Below are positions 52,346-61,533 of a stretch of DNA of 64,000 nt, piece by piece. This DNA is from G963667915 sp965197385 (GTDB lineage: Bacteria; Acidobacteriota; Vicinamibacteria; Vicinamibacterales; UBA823). Within the stretch, counting starts at the first letter, position 1. Each line of letters starts with the position of its first letter. The translations under genes and the position numbers were made by a program. The notes beneath the pieces were generated by a model that saw nothing but the letters and a program-made list of their open reading frames with translations, did not search any database and had not been told where the DNA came from. The stretch is taken from the NCBI GenBank assembly GCA_965197385.1, contig CBDANA010000007.1, positions 558,001 to 622,000 on the forward strand, in the 5' to 3' direction.

Positions 52346-53032
52346 CCGCGGGTCCGTCATAGCCGGAAGCTGGTGCTCGAGCTGCTGGCGTCGTCGGTCG
52401 ATCTGTCCCTGGTGAGCGGCGACGTGAAGCGGTGGATGGACGGCTATGAGGTGGATGCCGAGAGGTTCGGGCCGTCGTCCGCGCCGGCGCCGGCGGGCGA
52501 CCGCGACGGCCGCGGCCCGGGGCATTACCACGTGCCGGACGGCACGGTGGCGGAAACGGTCGCGCAGCCAGTCAAGATTCACGACGAGATGTACATCCGC
52601 GACTACGCGAAGTGCATCCTTTGCTACAAACGCGTGGAAGCCTGCGGGGAGGATGCCCAGAACACCTTCGCTATCGTCGTCGCCGGCCGCGGGTTCGATG
52701 CCAGAATCTCGACCGAGTTCGACCGCCGGCTGGACGATTCGGCGTGCGTCTACTGCGGTAACTGCATCGGCGTCTGTCAGACCGGCGCGCTGATGTTCAA
52801 GAGCGAGCACGACCTGCGGCAGGCCGCTGACTGGGACGAGTCGGCGCAGCAGGTGACGCGGACGATCTGTCCGTACTGCGGGGTCGGCTGCAACCTCGAG
52901 CTGCACGTCCAGGGTAACGACATCGTCAAGGTGACGTCGCCGCAGGATCACTCGGTGACAAACGGACACCTGTGTATCAAGGGGCGCTTCGGCTGGCAGT
53001 TCGTCCAGAATCGTGAGAAATCTGAGCGGTGA
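52346..53032 (+). pseudogene. Formate dehydrogenase alpha subunit N-terminal fragment with a lost ferredoxin cysteine
   Basis: About 228 residues: VRHSRKLVLELLASSVDLSL, the ferredoxin-like segment CILCYKRVEACGEDAQNTFA, VYCGNCIGVCQTGALMF, and the 4Fe-4S entry of the molybdopterin domain RTICPYCGVGCNLELHV, then GHLCIKGRFGWQFVQNR and a stop. In the first cluster motif, C-I-L-C-Y-K-R, arginine stands where the third cysteine is expected. It lies 3' of the segment that should follow it, so the original gene order has been permuted. Not functional as it stands. Confidence 0.72.
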
Positions 53033-53045
53033 GGTGACCATAGGC

Positions 53046-54539
53046 ATGACCGACGAGCAATCGACACGATTGGAACGAGAAGTCGGCAGGTTATCGCTGC
53101 CGAATACCTCCTGGAGGGGGATGCTTCAACACTTCGGGCCGGGCCTCATCCTCATGATGACCGGCGTCGGCACGAGCCATCTGGTCACGGCGCCCACGGC
53201 GGGCGGCCGGTTCGAGTTCGCGCTGCTGTGGTGCATTCCGGTCGCCTACATCTTCAAGTACTACGGGTTCGAGATGGCGTTCCGCTTCACGAACGCGACC
53301 GGGAAGAGCCTGATCGAAGCGTATGGCACGGCCTGGAAGAAATGGCCGCTCTGGTACGTGATGGTGACGACGATCATCCAGTCGGCCATCGGTCAGGCGG
53401 GCCGTCTCGCGGCTGCCGCGGCGGTCGCGTACTACCTGTTCTCGACGACGCTCGGGCTGCCGATTTCGCAGCCGGTCTACGGACTGCTGCTCGCGGTGAC
53501 GTCGGTGGCGATCATCCTGCGCGGTAACTACGCTGCGGTCGAGACGGCGACGAAGATCCTCGCGGGCCTCTTGGTCGCCTCCACGTTCTTCGTGTTCTTT
53601 TTCCGGCCGGTCGGCGGCGAAGCGCTCGGCCACTTCTTCATCTTCGAGACACCTGCGGGGTCCTGGCTTGTTATCGCCGCGTTTCTCGGGCTCTTGCCGA
53701 CCGGCATCGACGTTTCGCTGCAGGCGTCCGAATGGGGCAAGGCGAAGAACATCGGCATGGGTCGACTGCGGCCCGAGCTGGAGCGCGCCGGCCTGGCGCA
53801 GACGTTCGATCCGTTTTCGGGCTCGAAAGCCGATCTAACGATCGACACGTTGAGGATTCCGGCGCACGGCGTCGAGTACTGCCATCGCTGGTTCCAGATC
53901 AGCCTGTGGGATTTCAGGCTCGGGCACATCATCTCGTTCCTCCTGGCGTGCATCTTTCTCCTGCTGTCGGCCGTCTGGATGTATCCGAGTGAGGTCGCCG
54001 GGAACAACGTCATGGGCGAGATCGCGCGCATTTTCACCGACAGCATCGGCCCTTGGATGATGGTCGTCTTCATCCTCGGCGCGTTTGCGGCGACGTATTC
54101 GACGGCCTTCAACTATTTCGACGGATGGCCGCGCATCGTCGGCGCCTGTTGCCGTAACATGTTCCGGTCGACCGCCTCGCTCCGGGGGGTGGCCCGTGAA
54201 GACCTGACCGAGGCGCATCGGCGGACCTGGTACTCGGAGTACAACATCTACCGGCTGACGATGCTGTTCTCGCTCGTCACGTCGGTGGCGATCATCGCCG
54301 GCGTGCCGCGGCCGGTCTTCTTGGTGCTGGTGGCGTCGGCGCTCGCCCTGTTCGTCGCGCCGGTCATTTTCTTCCTGAACCTGTACTACTGCCTGACCAT
54401 CATTCCGAAGACCGACAAACACTTCTATCCGTCGACGTTCGAGATCTGGTTCAGCTGGCTCAGCCTGGCCGTCTTCAGCGGCCTAACGGCCATCGTCATC
54501 TTGGCGCGAGTGTTCAATGTGGAGTTGTTTGGAGCCTGA
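53046..54539 (+). CDS. Nramp-related membrane transporter with atypical metal site
   Basis: 497 residues from ATG 53046 with about 11-12 membrane helices. The Nramp relationship is suggested by GPGLILMMTGVGTSHLVTAP in helix 1, FEMAFRFTNATGKSLIEAYG and the later ATYSTAFNYFDGWPRIVGA. The canonical helix-1 DPGN and helix-6 MPH metal ligands are not visible: GVGTSHLV and LLPTGIDVSLQASEW stand in their place. The family is therefore Nramp-like, but divalent metal specificity should not be assumed. The gene starts 14 bases after the fdh fossil and seems intact. Confidence 0.75.
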   Translation: MTDEQSTRLEREVGRLSLPNTSWRGMLQHFGPGLILMMTGVGTSHLVTAPTAGGRFEFALLWCIPVAYIFKYYGFEMAFRFTNATGKSLIEAYGTAWKKWPLWYVMVTTIIQSAIGQAGRLAAAAAVAYYLFSTTLGLPISQPVYGLLLAVTSVAIILRGNYAAVETATKILAGLLVASTFFVFFFRPVGGEALGHFFIFETPAGSWLVIAAFLGLLPTGIDVSLQASEWGKAKNIGMGRLRPELERAGLAQTFDPFSGSKADLTIDTLRIPAHGVEYCHRWFQISLWDFRLGHIISFLLACIFLLLSAVWMYPSEVAGNNVMGEIARIFTDSIGPWMMVVFILGAFAATYSTAFNYFDGWPRIVGACCRNMFRSTASLRGVAREDLTEAHRRTWYSEYNIYRLTMLFSLVTSVAIIAGVPRPVFLVLVASALALFVAPVIFFLNLYYCLTIIPKTDKHFYPSTFEIWFSWLSLAVFSGLTAIVILARVFNVELFGA

Positions 54540-54572
54540 CGGCTAGACCAGCAGCGATCAAGGAGGACTCTC

Positions 54573-56162
54573 ATGTGGAGTCGTTTATGGTGTTCATTAC
54601 TGACGCTCGCCGTGCTGACGAGCTCGGTCCCGGCTCATGGCCAATCGAGTGAGCGGCTCGAGGCGCTCAAACAGGAGGCAGTCGCCGCAGTCGAGAGCAT
54701 GCGGACGTTCACGCAGCAGACCGTCGACCAGATTTTCAGCTTCGGCGAGCTCGGGTTTCAGGAATTCGAGACCTCCCGGCACGTGACCGGCCTCCTGGAG
54801 AAGAACGGCTTCCAGGTGGAGCGTGGCGTCGCGGAGATGCCGACGGCGTGGATCGCGACCTGGGGGTCGGGGAAGCCAGTGATCGCGTTCGGCAGCGACA
54901 TCGACGGCATTCCGAAGTCGTCACAGAAGCCTGGTGTCGCCTACCACGATCCGATCATCGAAGGCGCGCCGGGCCACGGCGAGGGGCACAATTCCGGCCA
55001 GGCGGTCAACGTGACGGCGGCGCTCGCGCTCAAGCAGATCATGGAGCGCGAGAACATTTCCGGAACCATCATGCTGTGGCCGGGCGTGGCGGAGGAGCAG
55101 CTGGGGTCGAAGGCGTACTTCGTCCGGGGCGGTCTGTTTCGCGACGTCGACATCATGATCTTCACGCACGTCGGTCGCAACATGGGCGTGAGTTGGGGCG
55201 AGGGCAGCGGGAACGGCCTCGTGTCGGTGGAGTACACCTTCCTCGGCGAGTCGGCGCATTCGGCGGGTAGCCCGTGGTCAGGGCGAAGCGCGCTGGATGC
55301 CGTGGAGCTGCTGAACGCGGCGATGAACTACCGCCGGGAGCATCTCCGTCTGTCCCAACGGACGCACTACGTGATCACCGACGGTGGCGACCAGCCGAAC
55401 GTCGTGCCGTCGCGCGCATCGGTCTGGTACTACTTCCGCGAGCTGGACTACGAGCACATCAAGGCGCTGTTCGAGATCGGGAACACGTCCGCTCAGTCGG
55501 CGGCCCAGATGACCAACACCGAGGTGGAATGGCGCATTCTGGGCTCGGCCTGGCCGCGTCACTTCAACAAGGTCATCGCCGAGACGATGTACGAGAACAT
55601 CGAGACGGTCGGCCTCCCCGAGTGGAGCGAGGCGGACCAGACCCTCGCCAAGGCGCTGCAGACGGAGCTGGGAGCCGAACGGACCGGCCTCGCGACCGAG
55701 CTGAGCGAGTTGGGCGGGCCTCCCGAAGGCGTGCGGACGGGCGGCGGCTCGGACGACATCGGCGACATCTCGTGGCAAGTGCCGACCGTCACGCTCCGGT
55801 TTCCCGCGAACTTCCAGACCGGCGGCGGGGGCCATCACTGGTCGAGCGCCGTGGCCATGGCGACGCCGATCGCTCACAAGGGGTCGACCGCCGGCGCGAA
55901 GGTCCTGGCGATGACCGCGCTCGACTTCCTGCTCCAGCCCGAGAAGGTCGAGGCGGCCTGGGCCTACTTCAACGACGTGCAGACGACGGACCAGGAGTAC
56001 ATTCCGTTCATCAGCGCCGCCGATCGTCCGGCGACGCACCTGAACGCGGAGATCATGGATGAGTTCCGCGAGGAGATGCGGGAGTACTACTTCGATCCGT
56101 CCCGGTACGACACCTATCTGGAGCAGCTCGGCATCGAGTATCCGACCGTTCGGGAGCCGTAA
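54573..56162 (+). CDS. M20 family amidohydrolase, AbgB-like, exported
   Basis: 529 residues with a signal peptide ending near PAHGQS and an AAGGAGG site before the ATG. M20D/AbgB signatures: IFSFGELGFQEFETSRHVTG, IAFGSDIDGIP, GAPGHGEGHNSGQAVNVTAA (metal-site region), GVAEEQLGSKAYFV (catalytic glutamate), HSAGSPWSGRSALDAVELLN and VPSRASVWYYFRELDYE; the C-terminus includes GGGGHHWSSAVAM. Members such as AbgB split p-aminobenzoyl-glutamate or other amides. Exported version here; substrate unknown. The S9 peptidase follows 19 bases later. Confidence 0.88.
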   Translation: MWSRLWCSLLTLAVLTSSVPAHGQSSERLEALKQEAVAAVESMRTFTQQTVDQIFSFGELGFQEFETSRHVTGLLEKNGFQVERGVAEMPTAWIATWGSGKPVIAFGSDIDGIPKSSQKPGVAYHDPIIEGAPGHGEGHNSGQAVNVTAALALKQIMERENISGTIMLWPGVAEEQLGSKAYFVRGGLFRDVDIMIFTHVGRNMGVSWGEGSGNGLVSVEYTFLGESAHSAGSPWSGRSALDAVELLNAAMNYRREHLRLSQRTHYVITDGGDQPNVVPSRASVWYYFRELDYEHIKALFEIGNTSAQSAAQMTNTEVEWRILGSAWPRHFNKVIAETMYENIETVGLPEWSEADQTLAKALQTELGAERTGLATELSELGGPPEGVRTGGGSDDIGDISWQVPTVTLRFPANFQTGGGGHHWSSAVAMATPIAHKGSTAGAKVLAMTALDFLLQPEKVEAAWAYFNDVQTTDQEYIPFISAADRPATHLNAEIMDEFREEMREYYFDPSRYDTYLEQLGIEYPTVREP

Positions 56163-58693
56163 GAGATCAGGAGAATCGGTCATGAGCGACTGGCACACGG
56201 TGCGGCGGTGGTTCAGTGGTCGTGTGGCGCGCGAGATTGCGATAGGGGTGCTGGTCGCGATTGTGGCGACGGCCGCGCCCGTAGCGGCCCAACCAGTTTC
56301 ATCCGACAGCTACGTCCTACCGCCACCGTCCGTCCAGGCGCTGTTCGACCGGGACAAGAACCTGGCAAGCCTGGACCACGTGAGCCCTGACGGTCGCCAT
56401 TTTTTGATTCAACGCTCCGACGAGCTGTCTAGCCTCGATCTCATGGCCCGCCGGACGCTTCGGCTCGCCATGCTGGAGCTCGTGCCAGAGATGGATCGCG
56501 AGTGGCGGCTGGCCACCTATGGCACACGGGGTCTGGACATCTATTCGCTCGACGAGCGTTGCCGGTGATCGATCGGCTTGCCGGAGGAGGCATTCGTCAG
56601 CGATGCGATCTGGTCCCCGGACGGGAGCCAGCTCGCCTTCCTGGCCCATCTTCCCGACACCACGCAGGTCTGGACGGCCGACGTGGCGACCGGCGCGGCC
56701 CGGGCGCTGAGCGACGCGCGCGTGATGGCGACGCTGGCGGCGCGGTCGGCGTTCGGCGCCCCGCGCGTGCCTTCCCGGATGCTGCAGTGGACGCCCGACG
56801 GCGCGGTGCTGGCGTTGCTCGTGCCCGCCGGGCGTGGCCCAGAGCCGCCGGTCAGCGACGTCCCGACCGGTCCCGTCGTGCGCCGGAGCCGAGAGCGCGC
56901 GACGCCGACGCGAACTTTGCCGTTTCTGCTCCGCACCGAGCACGACGCGGAGCTGTTCCGTCACTACGCGACGGCGCAGCTCGCACGGCTCTCACTCGGC
57001 CGAGCGTCCGTGCCGATCGGCGAGCCGGCGATGTACATGTCGATTGCACTCTCGCCGGATGGCCGCCACATTCTGCGGGAGCGGCTGGTCAAGCCGTTCT
57101 CCTTCATCGTCGGCTACACGAGCTTCGGCCGCACGTTCGATGTCCTGGATCTGAGCGGAGACGTCGTCTCGACGATTCGGGAACTGCCGCTGCACGAGCC
57201 GGCCGGACGGGACAACCGTCCGGACGCCGATCTGCCCCGAGAGGTCGCCTGGCGGCCGGACGGTCAGGGCTTGTCGTTTCTGTGGCGTGAGCCGCGGGCG
57301 GACGACGCCGGCGAGGCGGGTGAAGCCGGCGCCGGTGAGGAAGAGGACAACAACGACCGTGGTGACCGGTTGATGACCCTGACCTTGACCTTAGCAGCGC
57401 CGGTCACGATGGCCTCGGCGCGCTTGCTCGTGTCCAGTGAAGGGCGGCTCAGCAATCTCGGCTGGTCGAATGACGGCCGCTATGCCTTCGCCGAGCGAGA
57501 GCAGGACGACCAGCGAGAGATCGTGGCCTACGATCTCTCGGCTGCCGTGGCGGTCCCGCACGTGCTGGCCAGCTACGACCCCGACGCGGTGGTCGACCTG
57601 CCAGGCGAGCTCATGACCCGTCAGACCGGCAACGGCGTGGCGTCCGTCGTGTCGTCGACCGACCGGGACTCCGTGTACCTCCAGGGGTCTGGGTTCAGTG
57701 AAGTGTTCACGCCGCAACCGTTCCTGGACCGCGTGGCGATCGCATCCGGCGTCACAACCCGCGTCTTCGAAGGATCGACCGAAGCCTTCGATCGCCCGCT
57801 CGTGCCGCTCGACGACAACCTCACCCGGATGATCGTGAGCCGCGAGACGAAGGCGGCGCCGCCGGACAGCTATCTGTGGACCGCCGACGGTACCTGGGAG
57901 AACCTGACGCAGAACGTCGATCCTTATCCAGAGATCACCGCCGCGCGGCGGATCGACTTCGACTTCACTCGACGCGACGGCCTGCTGGTGCAAGGGCGCG
58001 TGTCGCTGCCGACGGACTACCGGCCGGGTCAGCGGGTGCCGGCGATCTTCTGGACGTATCCTCACGAGTACGGGTCGCCGGAGGAATACGCGCGCGCGGC
58101 CATCCAGGCGAGAAACCACAACGCGTTCACGCCGCTCAGCTTCCTTCGCTGGTCAGACATCTGGCTGACCCAGGGCTACGCAGTCGTCTATCCCGACATT
58201 CCGATCATCGGCCGGGACGGTCAGTTCAACGACCAGTTCGTGTCGGACATGACCGAGACGATGTACGCGGCCATCCGCAAGGTGGACGCGATGGGCTACG
58301 TCGATGTCGATCGGATCGGCCACGGCGGGCATAGTTACGGCGCGTTCACGACCGCCAACATGCTGGCGCATACGCCGTTCTTTAAAGCCGGAATCGCCGG
58401 CGCCGGCGCCTACAATCGCACCTCGACGCCGATGTCGTTCCAGGGCGAGCGCCGGTTCATCTGGGATGCGCCGACGACCTACCTGGAGATCTCGCCGTTC
58501 TTCTACGCGGATCAGATCCACTCGCCGCTGCTCATGTACCACGGCGAGCAGGACAACAACTCCGGGACGTTCCTGATCCAATCGGAGCGGATGATGCAGG
58601 CGTTGACCGGGCTCGGCAAGACGGCGGCGCTCTACGTCTATCCGTTCGAGTCGCACGGTCCTCGGGCGAAAGAGAACTACCTGGATCTGTGGG

Positions 58694-60124
58694 GGGGATG
58701 TCCCAGTAGCTGTTGAAATTTGAAGCGGCGGCTCTTCACTGGTCGTGCTATACGACCGGTGACGAAACCGAGGTGCAAGCCTCCCAGTAAGGAGCCGCCA
58801 TGAAGAAGCAGTCTCGCACAGTCCCTCGCCGTCGCCAATCGGTATCCCCGACGCCACGGCACCTTCCGTTGGTCGATATCCTCATTGATACGCAGGCCGC
58901 GCTCCAGGAGCGGGTCGTCGCGTCTGGCCTGAAGGTACTCGAAGCCATGCTGGAAGAGGATCGGGCCGCCGTCTGTGGGCCACGGTATGCGCATCAACCT
59001 GCGCGCCAGGCGTATCGAACGGGGCATACGCCGAGTCAGGTCGTGCTGGGCGGGCGGAAGGTGGCGATTCGTCGGCCCCGTGCGCGGCGCGCCGGCGAGG
59101 AGGTTCCGTTGCCAACGGCCCGGGCATTCGCGAATGCGGACCCGCTGAACCGGCGCGTGGTCGACCAGATGCTGATCGGTGTGGCGACCCGCCAGTATGC
59201 GCGGAGTCTGGAACCGCTCGGCGCCGACGTCACCACGCGGGGCACGAGCAAGAGTGCGGTCAGTCGACGCTTTGTCGCGCAAACCCAGGCGCAGCTGGAT
59301 GCGTGGCGGGCGATGCCGCTCGACGCGCTGGACCTGGTGGGGCTGCTGATTGATGGCGTGCACGTGGGTGGACACTGTATCGTTGTCGCCCTAGGCATCG
59401 ATAAAATGGGCGCGAAACACCCGCTCGGCCTGTGGAAGGGGCCACGGAGAACGCGACGGTCTGTCAGGGGCTCTTGACCAATCTCGGCAGCCGCGGGCTG
59501 CGCACCGACCGGAGCCTGCTGGTGATCGTCAATGGCGCGAAGGCCCTCGACACGGCCGTGACCCAGACATTTGGGCGCGCCGCGCTGGTGCAGCGGTGTC
59601 AGGTCCATAAGGGCCGGAACATCTTGGAGCATCTCCCTGAGGCACAGCGGCCGGGGGTGAAGGCGGTCCTCACGCGCGCCTACACGAACAGCCCCGTCAA
59701 AACGGCCAAGCGTCTGCTGCAGGACCTGGCGCGGCGCTTGGACACTGACTACCCGAGTGCGGCCACGAGCGTGCGGGAAGGGCTCGACGAGACGCTGACC
59801 GTGCTCGGCTTGGGTCTGTCGGAGCGTCTCCAACGATCGCTCGCCACCACAAACGCCATCGAGAGTCTCCTCAGCCGAACGCGCCATGTGCAGCGCCATG
59901 TGAAACGCTGGCGCGGCGGGACGATGGTGCTGCGCTGGGTGGCCGCCGGGGTGCTCGAAGCGGCGAAGGGGTTCCGTCGGGTGCAAGGATGTCAAGATAT
60001 GCCCGCGCTGGTCGCTGCCCTCCTGGCACGCGACGCGCGGTTAGGACTCGGGGAGTCGTCAGAGATGGTTGCGTAGTCGTGAACCAAGCTGCCGCTGAGT
60101 TTCAACAGCGCACGGGACATCCCC
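58694..60124. mobile_element. IS256-family element with 8-bp target duplication
   Basis: 1431 bp flanked by the direct repeat TCTGTGGG (58686-58693 and 60125-60132). The terminal inverted repeats begin GGGGATGTCCC and share GCTGTTGAAA further in. Size and the 8-bp duplication are typical for IS256. It lies in the last codons of the S9 peptidase gene. The transposase it carries is broken, so it is no longer able to move by itself. Confidence 0.95.
58800..60076 (+). pseudogene. IS256-family (Mutator-type) transposase, frameshifted and lacking a catalytic Asp
   Basis: The first frame (58800 to about 59440) holds LVGLLIDGVHVGGHCIVVAL with the first catalytic Asp and ends near KHPLGLWKG. A missing base near 59435 (TGGAAGG where TGGGAAGG would keep frame) moves the rest, GATENATVCQGLLTNLGSRG onward, into a second frame ending at 60076. 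In that part LLVIVNGAKAL has Asn where the family has the second catalytic Asp (DGAKAL). The Glu region TTNAIESLLSRTR and the C-terminal helices are present. Two inactivating changes. Confidence 0.88.
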
Positions 60125-60207
60125 TCTGTGGGCGCGCTGGCTCGAGTGGTTCGACACCTACGTCAAGCAGGGATCGACGGAGCTGTCCGAGACACCCGGG
60201 CAGTGAC

Positions 60208-61512
60208 TCAACGGGGCGGCGCGACCGCCCCGACGCCGGCTTCCCACTCGGCGAGCATCGCCTGAAGCTCCTGGAGCAGCGCGGGCCGCTGATAGGCCAG
60301 GTTGCGCCGCTCGCCCGGGTCGTTCTCCAGGTCGAAGAGCATCTTGGTCGTGTCATCGAGCAGGAACTTGAAACGGCCGCGCCGTGCCGCCTTCTGCCGG
60401 TAGGCGGAATAGGCGGTTCACCAGAACAACGTCCGCTCGCGCACCGGGGCCTCGCCGGTCAAAATCGGACGCAGATCGATTCCGTCGAGTGGCCGGTCCG
60501 TCGGCGCGCGCACGCCCGCCGCCGCCAGCATTGTCGCCGCGACGTCCATGTGGATGGCGAGCTGGTTCGAGACGTCACCCGCTGGCAGCGTGTCCGGCCA
60601 CCGGACGATCAGCGGCACCCGGATCCCGCCCTCCCACAGCGTCCGGAAGCCGTGAAAGAACGGCTCGGTCCGTCCGATCTCTCGTCCCCCGTGGTCGTAG
60701 AGGAAGATCACCAGGGTCGATCGGGCGAGGTCTCGTTCGTCGATCGCCCCCAGGATCCGGCCGACGCCGGCGTCCATCGCCTCGACAACGCCAACGTAAT
60801 CCGCCCGCGTGCCTTCGAACCAGTTCTCCGCAGTCCTGACGATCGATGCGCTGCCCGGCGGCTGGTGCGGCGGCAGCGCGGCGTTGAACGAGGTCATGAG
60901 AAAGAATGGCCGGTCGTCGTCGGACTCGATGAACTTGACCGCGCGATCGGTGAACAGGTCGGTCGAGTACCCCTCGATGTCGACCCGGCTGTCGTTCTCG
61001 TACAGACCTGGCTGTCCGGTGATCCGGCGATGTGAGTAGTAGTCGATGCTCCAGTCGAGAAAGCCGAAGAACTCGTCGAACCCGTGGCGTCGAGGGGAGA
61101 ACCGAGGCTCGAGCCCAAGATGCCACTTGCCGACGAGGCCGGTCCGGTAGCCCGCGTCACGCAGCATCGTGGCAATCGTCGTCTCCCCGACGGGCAGTCC
61201 GGCCGGCTGCGGCTCGGGGCCGACGTTGTCCTCGAAACCGGCCCGCTGCGGATACCGGCCGGTCAGCAGGCCGACGCGGGAGGGGGAGCAGATCGGGGCC
61301 GGGACGTAGGCGTTGAGAATGCGCACGTCCTCCCGAGCCAACCGGTCGATGGCGGGTGTTCGGATGTCCGTGACGCCATGTGGCCCGATGTCGCCGTAGC
61401 CCATGTAGTCGGCCACGATCAGCACGACGTTCGGACGACCCGCCGGCGACTGCGCGGACGCGGCCGGGAGCCCGACCGTGGGTGCCGCGAGGATGACGGC
61501 GATGAAGATCAC
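60208..61512 (-). pseudogene. Secreted sulfatase (arylsulfatase type) with an in-frame TGA
   Basis: 435-codon sulfatase with a signal peptide (cleavage near ASAQSP). The formylglycine site is PICSPSRVGLLTGRYP, of the C-x-P-S-R type. Other motifs: LVGKWHLGLEPRFSPRRHGF, SFNAALPPHQPPGS, FLYDHGGREIG and LWEGGIRVPLIVRWP. The frame meets TGA at 60418-60420 (LFW-stop-TAYSAY, where CGA would be one change away), and the tail KFLLDDTTKMLFDLENDPGE continues to 60208. In addition the N-terminal metal motif reads VADYMGYGD, where sulfatases have ADDMGYGD. Both defects argue for lost activity. Confidence 0.85.
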
Positions 61513-61533
61513 ATATTGCCTCGTGCGGCGAGT

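Larger units (their letters stand above)
56182..60206 (+). pseudogene. S9 prolyl oligopeptidase-like gene, nonsense codon and IS256-type insertion
   Basis: Starts at ATG 56182 with AGGAGA upstream and a signal peptide (cleavage near VAAQPV). A TGA at 56566-56568 interrupts DERCR-stop-SIGLPEEAF in the same frame. The remaining beta-propeller and alpha/beta hydrolase domain are long and clear: catalytic serine in GHGGHSYGAFTTANM, aspartate region YHGEQDNNSGTFL, histidine in FESHGPRAKEN. At 58693 the frame enters an IS; after it, at 60125, the gene resumes as LWARWLEWFDTYVKQGSTEL and ends with TGA 60204-60206. Excising the IS and one 8-bp target copy restores the frame. Two lesions make the gene inactive. 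Confidence 0.9.

Noticed and set aside
56560..56580. Frameshift between the two halves of the S9 peptidase near 56568
   Set aside because: The two halves are in the same frame; the break is an in-frame TGA at 56566-56568 and not a shift.
59425..59445. Programmed ribosomal frameshift in the IS256-type transposase
   Set aside because: IS256 elements usually have a single frame, the site TGGAAGGGG is not a slippery heptamer of the usual A-rich kind, and a catalytic Asp is lost as well.
60418..60420. Selenocysteine at the sulfatase TGA
   Set aside because: The position is not a catalytic site, sulfatases are not selenoproteins, and no SECIS-like hairpin is apparent just after it.
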